Source: Spironucleus salmonicida
Taxonomy: Eukaryota > Fornicata > Diplomonadida > Hexamitidae
Direction: 5' to 3'
Length of the DNA: 64,000 bases
Assembly (NCBI GenBank): GCA_000497125.2
Contig: CM035319.1
Span: forward strand, 736,001-800,000
Below are positions 21,217 to 31,371 of the stretch, piece after piece (positions within the stretch are counted from its first letter, which is position 1; each line of letters starts with the position of its first letter). The translations under genes and the position numbers were made by a program. The notes beneath the pieces were generated by a model. The model did not search any database. It was not told the DNA's origin and saw only the letters and a program-made list of their open reading frames with translations.

Positions 21217-21567
21217 TCATCGACGAGAAATACGCATTTTTGCTTTAAAAGTCTGCCCACGCGTTTCGGAGTTGCTACCACGCGCTAGAGCGCAAACACG
21301 GCTTTCCGGAACTTGCTGCTTGGAATGCTTAATCCTGAAGCGCACGCTTAGAGCAAACGCAAATGCGGCGATCTGTGATAGAAAATGACTTTGTTGGGAC
21401 CGTGCAGCCCATATTGCGCAGAAACGGGTGCTAAAACTGCAGTTTGGGGCGCCAGGTTGCGAGGGGCGGGTTCGCATCGGGGCCCAGGGAATGGGCCGAG
21501 GGTGAAAAGGGCAGAAAATCCCAGCGCTCGGGAGGGCTGATAAATAAGTTTCTGGGCATCGTTCCAT
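21217..21567 (-). CDS. doubtful ORF opposite the LZTFL1-like gene
   Basis: A TGA-terminated frame of 116 codons starting MERCPETYLSALPSAGIFCP, divergent from the LZTFL1-like gene. Composition is Arg/Pro/Ser-rich and nothing is recognisable, so this could be a leader region or non-coding DNA. Listed because it is the only TGA-closed frame with an ATG near the bidirectional AT-box. Confidence 0.25.
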   Translation of the reverse strand: MERCPETYLSALPSAGIFCPFHPRPIPWAPMRTRPSQPGAPNCSFSTRFCAIWAARSQQSHFLSQIAAFAFALSVRFRIKHSKQQVPESRVCALARGSNSETRGQTFKAKMRISRR

Positions 21568-21684
21568 TGCAGGGATTGGGCGGAGGCGATGCAATTTGCG
21601 GCGTATCGCACCGCCAGAGGGCCCAACCGGATTCCGCCTATAATACGCAGTATACAAGGTATCGCAGCCACTTCCTTTGCAATA
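21568..21684. promoter_or_regulatory. promoter region of the LZTFL1-like gene
   Basis: Contains CCTATAATACGCAGTATACA about 45-25 bases before the ATG at 21685. The two arms differ in three adjacent bases immediately upstream of this box (CCG against AGT), one of the few arm differences. Confidence 0.45.
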
Positions 21685-22251
21685 ATGCAGAAACCCGTGC
21701 AGGACGTCGTGCGCTTCTTCTCGCTGTTCTTCAAGCAGTCGCTCTCCGAGATCCAGAGCATATCCCAGGACCAGCTGCAGGAGCTCAACTTCAGCGGCAA
21801 GTCCGTGTTCGACGTGGAGGAGGTCCGCGAGGTCCTGACGTCCTTCGCGTCCCAGATCAACTCCCTCGTCAGCTCGGACCAGGAGAAGATCTCGAAGCTC
21901 GCGGGATCCCTCGCAATGCAGCTGATGTCGCAGGCCAGCGAGCAGTCGGTCGAGATCTAGCCCAAGATTACCGACCTCGAGAACGAGGCCCGGCTGAAGA
22001 TGTTCGAGAAGGGCGTCGACAACCAGAACGCGACCCAGTTTAAGAAGGTGGACAACACGTCCCTCATCCAGAACGAGGGCCGGATCAAGGAGCTCGAGGC
22101 CCAGCTGCTCCAGAAGGACGCCGAGCTCGCGGAGGCGGGGTAGCTGCTCCAGGCCAAGGTGGACGCCGCGCCCCAGTACCAGAACATCGTCCGGATGATG
22201 AAGAAGAAGAACGAGGAGATAGAGGAGCTCAGGGACAGGCTAGGCGAGTGA
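21685..22251 (+). CDS. LZTFL1 (BBS17)-like coiled-coil protein
   Basis: 188 residues. The N-terminal helical block VVRFFSLFFKQSLSEIQSIS leads to VFDVEEVREVL, matching the LZTFL1 segment with EETFTIDEV-EVL. The C terminus YQNIVRMMKKKNEEIEELRD resembles the conserved LZTFL1 end. A long coiled coil lies between. LZTFL1 regulates BBSome traffic at flagella, which would suit a flagellated cell. It is shorter than animal LZTFL1 (about 300). Two in-frame TAGs are read as Gln. I prefer the ATG at 21685 over one 32 codons upstream, because the latter overlaps the promoter box. Confidence 0.6.
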
Positions 22252-22782
22252 CGCAATCTGTATAGTTGGGCGGGCGTGAGTCGGCCGCCGGCGCTAGGTC
22301 GCTTCTGCGCATCCGCCGTACATCCTCCCGGTGCTCCGAGCCGCGCTAGGGCCCGGGTCTGGCTTTTCCAGCTGCGCCCCTTTCAGGGCTGGGGAGTACT
22401 GTCGTGCGATTGAATCTGTATTGCGCCCAGGGTGCGAGAATCTGGCCAGGCAGCAGTTTCGGGTTACCCGTGCCAGCAACTACCCGAAGAGCGAGGGAGC
22501 TATGGCAGTGGGTGTATAGGCAGCCATTCGGGCATGGCGTCATACTCCGAGGGCACACCCATGCGGAGAGCAGGACCATTCAGATCACGCTAGCCACCAC
22601 AAGGAGACCTGGCGAGCCGCCCGCAGCCATGCCGGGTGCGTCGACGTAGCATCGCGTGTTGCTTTTCGCTCCCGCACGAAAGGTAGGCTGGATATTATAA
22701 TCTGCCTATGTCCTTCAAAAACATAAAATTCTAGTATATACCCCTTAAATATGAAACCAGCACTTATGCGTTCTCTTTATAA
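22252..22782. other. GC-rich stretch without a clear gene
   Basis: About 400 bp of GC-rich DNA with several open frames but no ATG-to-TGA frame that looks like a protein. The last 100 bp is AT-richer with ATATTATAATC and CTAGTATATACC, probable promoter elements for the gene at 22783. Present in both arms (mirror 35506-36036). It may be a decayed gene or a non-coding RNA locus. Confidence 0.35.
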
Positions 22783-23130
22783 ATGTCAAGCACCCAAGCG
22801 TGTGCTGTAGTTGAAGAGAACTGCTCGGCCGGGTGTGCGGACACCGCTAACGGGAATCGTCAGGTGGTCTGCAGCGCCCAGCAGGTGCCCTGCGCGTTCA
22901 GGTCATACGCCTTCGAGCCCTTCGAATGCACCACAGCGTCTGGGACGAAGCTTACACCATGCCTCGTGCAGGAGGACTCGTACTTCTGCATCTTCGCCAC
23001 CGTGATGACGGCCTGGAAGCCCATCTCGGCGATCTTGTTCGGCGTGGTCCTGGCGCTGTTCATCGTGCTGGTCGTGTCCACGTGCATCTGCTGTCTGAGG
23101 GCGCCCAAGCAGAAGAACGTCCAGGTGTGA
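22783..23130 (+). CDS. small Cys-rich single-pass membrane protein
   Basis: 115 residues. The first about 70 hold eight cysteines (for example NCSAGC, VVC, VPC), followed by a strong transmembrane helix (AILFGVVLALFIVLVVS). A juxtamembrane CICC and a short basic tail (LRAPKQKNVQV) come last. The Cys cluster after the helix suggests palmitoylation. The layout recalls cysteine-rich surface proteins of diplomonads, but there is no obvious signal peptide and no CXXC-repeat or CRGKA-type tail, so I make no family call. Confidence 0.65.
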   Translation: MSSTQACAVVEENCSAGCADTANGNRQVVCSAQQVPCAFRSYAFEPFECTTASGTKLTPCLVQEDSYFCIFATVMTAWKPISAILFGVVLALFIVLVVSTCICCLRAPKQKNVQV

Positions 23131-23207
23131 TTGGTTACGTGTCACTGTCCGAGGGCAAGTATCGGCGGCAGCTTCGGATATTATATGCATTCTGCGGCAA
23201 TCGGAAA

Positions 23208-23450
23208 ATGGACGCGCTGCAGGTGGGCCAGGCCACGATCGCACCGTACTCGAGCACGCCGTCGGGCCGCTTCGCCGGTCTCTCCCCAGTAATCCTGGAC
23301 GCATAGGACGCCGAGCTCGTGCGGTGGATGAGCGGGGCGGAGGCCGGAGCAGGACCGCAGACGGAGCCGCAGAAGACGGTGCAGTTCGTGCTGGACGACG
23401 CCAGCGGAGCACCCGAGCCCGCAGACGCGAAGTTCTTCTGCTTCCAGTGA
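23208..23450 (+). CDS. hypothetical protein, 80 aa
   Basis: ATG-to-TGA frame following GGATATTATATGCA and 77 bp downstream of the previous stop. It is proline/alanine-rich with a C-terminal block KTVQFVLDDASGAPEPADAK then FFCFQ. One TAG is read as Gln. Family not recognised. Confidence 0.6.
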
Positions 23451-23524
23451 CCGACTTCGTCAAGTAAAATATCCGCCGCTATCCCCAGTATACCGTATTT
23501 AGTCCCAAGGTACCAGAATTCAAA

Positions 23525-23875
23525 ATGTACGCAGAGACGCTTCGCCGCATGCAGGAGGAGAGCGACGACTTCTTCCGCCAGGCGCAGCTGCTCCGGGCCA
23601 AGATTGCCGCCACCCGTGCCCTCGTGGCCCAGCTGCAGGGCAAGCCTGCGGGCGACCTCTACGCGAAGGCTCCCGCCACGCCCGACGCCTCCGCCCAGCC
23701 GCAGACCTTCTCGGGCGGGGAGATCGCTGGGTAGCGCTGCGTGGAGAATGTTGCGGGTGATGCTGCAGATACCGGCGCAGCTGCGCCCACGGGGAACGCC
23801 GGACAGCGCCGCTGGGCTGTATGCCTCGCGCTGGCGGTTCTAGGTCTGGCGGCCCTGTCCGTGCTTACGAAGTGA
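23525..23875 (+). CDS. tail-anchored coiled-coil protein, 116 aa
   Basis: N-terminal helix (LRRMQEESDDFFRQAQLLRA, AATRALVAQLQG), a Pro/Ala linker, then a C-terminal transmembrane segment (CLALAVLGLAALSVL) ending in TK. The anchor is seen only when the TAG after GGEIAG is read as Gln. The layout resembles SNARE-type or organelle tail-anchored proteins, but the central SNARE layer residues are not evident. Confidence 0.65.
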
Positions 23876-24105
23876 TGAAAGTCTTTTGCTGTCGCGCGGG
23901 AGGTGCGCTTCGTGCGGTGAGGTGTGCACTGGGTGTGGGTCCAGGCCGTTCTCGCACAGCCGCCTGCATGGTCAGAGCCACCTGCCTGGGATGGGCAGCG
24001 GCTCACTCCTAGTATGCATGGCCTGGACGGGAATATTGTGATGGCCGGTACAGACTCGGGAGCACCAGAGCCCGCCGCTTCACGCCCGCAGAGAAAACTG
24101 AAATA

Positions 24106-25821
24106 TCACTTCGCCGAGCCCAGCACGTGGCTGTTGGCGTTGAAGACCCCCTCGTTGACGCCGAAGCCGCCGCCGCTGATCTGGCTCGTCCGGATCCCGG
24201 TCAGGAAGTCGCTCGTCTCCAGCTTGGTGCTGATATCGTTGCCGCTGTGGTTGAGGTTGAGGCTCTGGCTGACTGCGAGCGACTTGAGGTCCATCAGCGG
24301 AGTCGCCTCCTCCTCCTGCACGAGGTCGTCCACCTGGTGGCCCAGGTTCTGGTTCTGGGTCTCGACCTCGACCTCGCCCTTGCATAGCCGGAGCTCCCAC
24401 ACCCAGCAAATGGTGCCGTACGTCCCGCGGAGGAGGGCGCTCAGGATAATGATGTTCGACACGTCGTAGGTCTGGCCGAAGAAGTAGGCCACGGCGAGGA
24501 GGCAGAGGTCAGAGAGGGCCGCGCAGCCGCTGAGGATGTAGCGGATGCGGTCGTTCTTGGCGCGCGAGAACGCCATGACGAAGCTGTAGGGCGGAACGCA
24601 GATCCCGGCGACCGAGGCGTACTGCAGCTTCGGCAGAATATTCACTATGGTCTCCACCTTCTGCAGCGACGGGGTTATCTGCCTGACGTACAGCGGCACC
24701 AGCACCGACGTGAACAGGAAGGTCACAACGGCGTACACGGTGCAGGCGATGCAGATCTTCCAGAGCTTCTGCCGCAGGAACGTGTGGATCCTGTCCATCC
24801 GGTGGTTGTTCTGGTTCGCGGCCGTGAAGCGCAAGGTGAGCTCCGCGAAGGCGTCGGTGGCGGTCTGCGACACCTCGCTGAGGATGACGAACGAGACGAT
24901 GTAGATCGCCATCAGCTGGTCCATCTCCTCGGACTGGTATTCTCGCGAGAGCATGAGGTAGATGACCACCATGTTCGTCATCGGCCGCCCGATCGCGAAC
25001 AGGAGGCCCTCGAAGAACTTGATGAGGATGAGCGAGACCAGCATCCAGCGGAAGGGGAAGAGCAGCTTCAGGTTGAAGAAGAGATTCTGGTACCGCCCGG
25101 ACAGGAAGTAGAAGTTCGGGATGAAGGAGGCCGCGAGGGCTAGCTGGGGCAGCGAGAACACGGCCACCTGCACGTAGGTGAAGACGTCGATGGAGAACTT
25201 GAGCTACTGGGACACGATGACGAAGAAGTAGAGCGAGTAGCTCGCCATCTGCATCCCCGCCAGGACCGCAGCGCGCCACACGAGCACCGACAGCCGCTGG
25301 TCGGCCTGCAGAGCGGCCTTGATCTCCGGCTCCAGCGCGAAGTTGAGGAGGGCGGTGACGGAGAAGAACTTGAAGTAGAAGGGGAACTCGGAGTTGGCGT
25401 CGCCCGTGAGCAGCAGGTACATTTTGTCGGCCAGAGGGTACACGCAGGCCGTCGCGATGACGATGAAGACGGTGCGGACGAACATGGAGTACGTGAGGTG
25501 CGTCGAGGCTGCCTGGAGCTGCTGCTCGTGCAGGTACCGCTAGATGTAGAAGTAGGTCGTGGCGGTGAAGGCCTCGGAGAGGACCCCGAAGATCGCGACC
25601 ATGAAGTAGTGCACGAAATAGATGTTGGCGGCGTCCAGCGGCGTCAGGTAGTAGGACAGCGTGAAGTAGTTTATGACCGAGACCGTGCGCGAGATGAAGA
25701 TCGGCACGAACTCCGGAATGAAGTGGTGCAGGATCACCTTGTTCAGCGGGTCGGTGACCAGCACCTGCGCCGCGTTGAAGGACCTCAGCGACGACTGCAC
25801 CGAGTACTGGGACTGGGTCAT
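24106..25821 (-). CDS. MATE-like multidrug/metabolite transporter
   Basis: 571-residue polytopic membrane protein with about twelve hydrophobic helices in two halves (for example FVPIFISRTVSVINYFTLSY; ICIACTVYAVVTFLFTSVLV; ILSGCAALSDLCLLAVAYFF), a layout typical of MATE/MOP-superfamily antiporters. A hydrophilic C-terminal tail of about 100 residues follows (VDDLVQEEEATPLMDLKS). Two TAG codons within the N-terminal half are read as Gln; otherwise the gene breaks into three. It shares a 99-bp divergent promoter with the phosphatase at 25921. The specific substrate cannot be told. Confidence 0.65.
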
Positions 25822-25920
25822 TTTTAGAGTATATTATACTACTGTATTTGGTACAATATCGTAGTATCTGGAAAAACTCGCGAACCATATATGCAGCACA
25901 TAATAGCAGGCGCACCGAAA
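25822..25920. promoter_or_regulatory. divergent promoter, transporter/PP2C-like gene
   Basis: Toward the transporter: AGTAGTATAATATACTCTAA directly before ATG. Toward the phosphatase: CATATATGCAGCACATAATAG about 20-35 bases before ATG. Mirror region 32368-32466. Confidence 0.55.
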
Positions 25921-27066
25921 ATGTACTACACGGGTGCCTTCTCCCAGCAGTTCGGCAAGGGCCAGGACCGCTTCCTCGTCCATACGAGCCCATACCGGGG
26001 GTACCAGCTGCTGGCCATCTTCGACGGCCACGGGGAGACCGCCGACGCCGCGAACTTTCTGCAGCGCAACTTCGCGGCGTTCGCGGAGGCGTCCGACTTC
26101 ACGGACCCGGCCGCGCTGCAGCAGTTCCATCTGCGCGTGCTGGAGCTGGATGCGCAGTTCAACCGGCAGTTCAAGACGCGCTCCGGCGCCACGCTGTGCG
26201 CGGTGTTCCTATCCGAGCACGCGACGCTCGCGTTCAACCTGGGGGACTCGGCCGCGATCTGCGCCAGCAGGACGTCGAGGCAGCCGGCCCCGCTGTCGAC
26301 GCCGCACTCGATCGAGCAGCCGCAGGAGCTGGCGCGGATCCGGCTCAACGGCGGCACGGTGGAGAACGGGCGCTTCTTCCCGGAGACGACGCAGGACTCG
26401 TGGAGCTTCATGGTCACACGGAGCTTCGGGAACGGTTTTGCGAAGGGGCGCAGCCTCACGGCCAGCGGCGACTTCTTTACCTCCAGGCCGGATTACGTCC
26501 CATGCAAGCGGGGCGGCAAGATCCAGCAGTTCACAGGCGACTTCGAGTGGGTTCTGTGCTTCTCTGACGGTCTGGAGGTGCTCAAGAACAGCGATATCTG
26601 CCACTTCGTGAACGAGCAGCTCGGGAAGTATGCGCTCACCCGAAACAACGAATTCGCGAACCCCAACATAATCTGCCAGAAGCTGGTGCATAAATGCTAC
26701 GACCGGTGCCGCCACTTATCCTATATCGACGATATCAGCTGCTGCCTTGCGATCAAAAGGAGTGTTCTGGATATCCAGAAGCCTGTGCAGGTGCAACATA
26801 TCCGTGCACCCTAGACGCGGTAATCTTTCTAGCGTAAACTATAACCGTTGGATTTCTGTGTATATTTCGATAGTTTCTAGCTTAATTTACGGTAAAACTA
26901 TAATAAGTACCTTAAAATGAACAAGACCATAGATTTGATGTACGGTAGGGGGCAAGGAGACTTTAAGGACTTCTACTGCTGTCTAAATGATCACCAAAAA
27001 GTAGACATCTCAGCAGACTTCATCAAAAAGGAGGATCTAGTCCTAACGGCACTTAAGATGAAGTGA
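25921..27066 (+). CDS. PP2C-like phosphatase with unusual C-terminal read-on
   Basis: The catalytic region has FDGHGETADAANF, FNLGDSAAICAS, MVTRSFGNGFAKG, CFSDGLEVLKN and DDISCCLAI, the PP2C motif series. The usual SRAFGD has Asn in place of Asp. The domain ends near residue 280. No TGA follows, so with TAR=Gln the frame runs about 100 codons further into AT-rich DNA to a TGA at 27064. That tail overlaps an ATG at 26917 preceded by a promoter-like ACTATAATAAGTACC, so the true end or start of two genes is unclear. An alternative upstream ATG lies at 25891. Confidence 0.75.
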
Positions 27067-28009
27067 GGCTATAGTGGATTTCTCGGACCCTGATGCTCAG
27101 AATACGGTCCTAGAATTCAAGATACCAACAGGTATAACACAATATTCTGGGATTATGGTTTCATTTGGACAGTCTATTATTTTATTTATTGATTGTAAGA
27201 GAATACAACTAGATATTATGTGCAACACGACTGCCCATGTTTGTAGCATATAGCAAACATTAATGTATAAATAGTAGTATTATCCAATATTTGGCTGAAT
27301 TAGCCATTTAAAATATATAGGTATCGACTCTTTATATAGCATATTATAGCAATTCGTTTCTAAACAAGATGCTATAAATATTGACCACGCTATATTCTGA
27401 TTTTTTTTCTGTAGCTGGTATATAGACTATTATGGATCTCTATATCGACTGTACTTAATCATACCAAGTGATATAGAAATAGATTGCAATGAATTAGCTG
27501 TTACTATATTATTCCCTTATTTTTAAAGACTCTGTGCATTTGGTTCATCTTAATATTTTTAAAATTACAAATAATCATCCATGGCATAATAATATATTTT
27601 TGAAAAACACTCGTTTAGCATCCCAAAATATAACCTTAAGTTTCTTAATTATGCTAAATTGTTTAACACTGAGTAATACTACTCCGCATTCTATATTAGC
27701 AGGCTACCAAATATGACGAAATTTGCAGTAAATAAAATACTTAGTAAAGGTATGTAGATGTTGCAGTTATGTTATCTTTGGTATAATTGTTATACTATTC
27801 CGTATTATAAGGCTTAGTTAACAATTTCAAGGATTGCGGGCTTAACGAATTAAAGTTGATTAAAAGATTTAAATAATATTTTTTTTGTATTTACAGTTAT
27901 GAAAGGCCAATCTGATATTGGTAGTAAACCAACATGGAATATATTTGAGTAATCGGGATGTAGCCCAGAACTTCTACAAAGATAAGACGCTTCATAAGCC
28001 TCAAAATGA
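26917..28009 (+). pseudogene. decayed reading frame with a possible intron
   Basis: Starting at MNKTIDLMYGRGQGDF, protein-like sequence continues after one frameshift near 27060 (VLEFKIPTGITQYSGIMVSF) and past two in-frame TGAs. It includes YIDYYGSLYRLYLIIPSDIE and NYAKLFNTEQYYSAFYISRL, then MTKFAVNKILSK. The last 12 codons abut GTATGT at 27750. TTTACAG ends at 27896, and splicing there would join in frame to VMKGQSDIGSKPTWNIFE and a TGA at 28007-28009. It could be a pseudogene, or one short spliced gene (27713-27749 plus 27897-28009) after debris. Confidence 0.45.
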
Positions 28010-28221
28010 AGCGTACTTACATAATTTCTTTACAAAATTATCTAGGGTATATTTATGAAGGTGTTAACATGTTGAAAACTAGTAAGATCAACAACTATCA
28101 GCCTTATCTCCTGCCATACAAGAATTAATGTTTTTGTGTTTTCTTTCTAAAATAGTTTTTCGATACAGTCTTGGAGATAATTGTATTCTAACTGTTTATA
28201 CTGAATTTTATTTTTAAAAGC

Positions 28222-28449
28222 TCACTTATGTTCCACAATTTACATGACGGTTTTAATCAAATCCATTATACTGTCTTCCGTATTTCTAGATTCCATATCA
28301 CCTTAATTAATTTTTATATATTTGTTCCGCAAAGACGCAGCAGTTCGGCTTGAGAAGTAAGTCTTGCGTATGTAATTCCACTTGGTACCGTGTCTTTATA
28401 TGCATTACAGAAGTTTATCTTCTTCTGTGTACGTCCAAGTATCTACCAT
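28222..28449 (-). CDS. small Myb/SANT-domain protein
   Basis: 75 residues. The N-terminal 45 form a Myb/SANT repeat: WTYTEEDKLLQCIQRHGTKW then IRKTYFSSRTAASLRNKYIK, with two of the spaced tryptophans, the acidic EED, and Arg/Asn/Lys in the third helix. A single repeat suggests a DNA- or histone-binding factor. The rest is an unremarkable helix. It lies at the innermost end of the palindrome arm, AT-rich, with TAA/TAG read as Gln. Confidence 0.75.
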
Positions 28450-28516
28450 TTTTAAGAGTTTGATCAAATTGTTAATAAACTATATAGTCCGTATTAGGTT
28501 TTAGTTTAACAGTTTC

Positions 28517-29772
28517 TTAGTGTGGCTCATATTAATCTATCTATTATGATTATTGAATTAATTTCCAGTTTCATATATTAAAGTTAGTTTATTTAAATAT
28601 TACGAGCTTAATTTATCTTTAACTAGTTTTTATAATTCCATAAATGAATATTTTTAAGTATAAGTTATTATGTGAAAACATAATTTATTATCTTTATTTT
28701 AATAATAAATTATTTGCAAATAATAAAACTTCAATTTATTATAAGTTTACAGAATTAAAATATATTAGAAAATAACTGACTTTATAAGATTAATCCAAAG
28801 GTTATAATATTTTTAATATTATAACAAAAATGTAATTATAGTAATCATTTTTTAATGTTTTCATGCATTTCAAATTAAACCACAATCAAATATTAATAAT
28901 AATTTAACATAAATACATTAATTTATAAAAATACCGAAAAAATTATTTTATTGAATAAAGTCGTTTAGAAACAGATAATTTTATAGATTAAATTATCTAA
29001 TTTTTTTAAATATACATAATAAAGTTTCATATTAGAAAAATTATAAAACCTATATTAATAATATAAATCACACTTATATTATATATTAACTTTAAGTTTA
29101 TAATTAATTTTAGTAAAGTCTAATCTTTAAGGCAATGTTATTTTTTAATAAAATATAACAGTAAATTACTTCCAAACTAACTAAACACTAAACATAATGT
29201 TTATTATAAATTCGTATACTATTATTTGCAAGTAATCAAATACATCTAAATGTAATTTATCAAATTAACTATTGTGATGTTTTGTAATTAGTATTTTTAC
29301 ATACAATAATATAATTTAAAAACTTGTATATACATATCTTCAAATCTTTACTATATAATGCAAGATTCTGTGATCATATCATGATAAAATACTTGGATCA
29401 AAATATATATAAAATTATTTCTTTGCCTTATCATTTTAATTCTTCAAAAAAATTAAATTTAAAATTCATATGGTAATAGTTTTATTGAAGTAATGCAATT
29501 TATATTATTAATAATATAAGATATCAAATAATGAAAATTACCGATACTAATTGTTAAATTGAATAATGTTGAAAAAACAGATTTATAATAACATCAATAA
29601 TATTGGAATTGTTAGATATAGTTAGTTGTAAATATTTAATTGATTAATTTTAAACTATTTGTTGGATTTACTTAAATATTGTTACATAGTAGTGAAAATT
29701 TAGAAAACACAGATGAAGTGAACCCTAAATTATAATTTGTTACTAATATTTAACTACTGGCGATAGTTTCTT
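28517..29772. other. unique loop between palindrome arms
   Basis: 1,256 bp of very AT-rich DNA (about 15-20% GC by eye) with frequent TGA in all frames. No gene, tRNA or tandem repeat seen. It is bounded by the Myb gene promoters in both arms. Confidence 0.7.
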
Positions 29773-29839
29773 GAAACTGTTAAACTAAAACCTAATACGG
29801 ACTATATAGTTTATTAACAATTTGATCAAACTCTTAAAA

Positions 29840-30067
29840 ATGGTAGATACTTGGACGTACACAGAAGAAGATAAACTTCTGTAATGCATATAAAGACACG
29901 GTACCAAGTGGAATTACATACGCAAGACTTACTTCTCAAGCCGAACTGCTGCGTCTTTGCGGAACAAATATATAAAAATTAATTAAGGTGATATGGAATC
30001 TAGAAATACGGAAGACAGTATAATGGATTTGATTAAAACCGTCATGTAAATTGTGGAACATAAGTGA
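29840..30067 (+). CDS. small Myb/SANT-domain protein, mirror copy
   Basis: Same 75-residue product as 28222-28449, transcribed outward from the loop. Confidence 0.75.
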
Positions 30068-30279
30068 GCTTTTAAAAATAAAATTCAGTATAAACAGTTA
30101 GAATACAATTATCTCCAAGACTGTATCGAAAAACTATTTTAGAAAGAAAACACAAAAACATTAATTCTTGTATGGCAGGAGATAAGGCTGATAGTTGTTG
30201 ATCTTACTAGTTTTCAACATGTTAACACCTTCATAAATATACCCTAGATAATTTTGTAAAGAAATTATGTAAGTACGCT

Positions 30280-31371
30280 TCATTTTGAGGCTTATGAAGC
30301 GTCTTATCTTTGTAGAAGTTCTGGGCTACATCCCGATTACTCAAATATATTCCATGTTGGTTTACTACCAATATCAGATTGGCCTTTCATAACTGTAAAT
30401 ACAAAAAAAATATTATTTAAATCTTTTAATCAACTTTAATTCGTTAAGCCCGCAATCCTTGAAATTGTTAACTAAGCCTTATAATACGGAATAGTATAAC
30501 AATTATACCAAAGATAACATAACTGCAACATCTACATACCTTTACTAAGTATTTTATTTACTGCAAATTTCGTCATATTTGGTAGCCTGCTAATATAGAA
30601 TGCGGAGTAGTATTACTCAGTGTTAAACAATTTAGCATAATTAAGAAACTTAAGGTCATATTTTGGGATGCTAAACGAGTGTTTTTCAAAAATATATTAT
30701 TATGCCATGGATGATTATTTGTAATTTTAAAAATATTAAGATGAACCAAATGCACAGAGTCTTTAAAAATAAGGGAATAATATAGTAACAGCTAATTCAT
30801 TGCAATCTATTTCTATATCACTTGGTATGATTAAGTACAGTCGATATAGAGATCCATAATAGTCTATATACCAGCTACAGAAAAAAATCAGAATATAGCG
30901 TGGTCAATATTTATAGCATCTTGTTTAGAAACGAATTGCTATAATATGCTATATAAAGAGTCGATACCTATATATTTTAAATGGCTAATTCAGCCAAATA
31001 TTGGATAATACTACTATTTATACATTAATGTTTGCTATATGCTACAAACATGGGCAGTCGTGTTGCACATAATATCTAGTTGTATTCTCTTACAATCAAT
31101 AAATAAAATAATAGACTGTCCAAATGAAACCATAATCCCAGAATATTGTGTTATACCTGTTGGTATCTTGAATTCTAGGACCGTATTCTGAGCATCAGGG
31201 TCCGAGAAATCCACTATAGCCTCACTTCATCTTAAGTGCCGTTAGGACTAGATCCTCCTTTTTGATGAAGTCTGCTGAGATGTCTACTTTTTGGTGATCA
31301 TTTAGACAGCAGTAGAAGTCCTTAAAGTCTCCTTGCCCCCTACCGTACATCAAATCTATGGTCTTGTTCAT
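30280..31371 (-). pseudogene. decayed reading frame, mirror copy
   Basis: Mirror of 26917-28009 with one base fewer in a homopolymer (A7 at 30881-30887 against T8 in the left arm). That shifts the frame between the two halves relative to the other copy. The GTATGT and TTTACAG elements are conserved. Confidence 0.45.

Larger units (their letters stand above)
20803..28516 (+). repeat. left arm of 7.7-kb palindrome
   Basis: Reverse complement of 29773-37485; positions sum to 58288, then 58289 inside a T8/A7 length difference near 27405. I noticed only scattered mismatches, for example a cluster near 21635-21640 and one near 27630. The outer 6 kb is GC-rich and gene-dense; the inner 1.5 kb is AT-rich. 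Confidence 0.95.

Noticed and set aside
24509-25993. Very long frame antisense to the MATE-like transporter (and its mirror 32295-33779)
   Set aside because: Arg/His/Pro/Leu-rich composition typical of the complement of a GC-rich gene; the opposite strand gives a clear multi-helix membrane protein.
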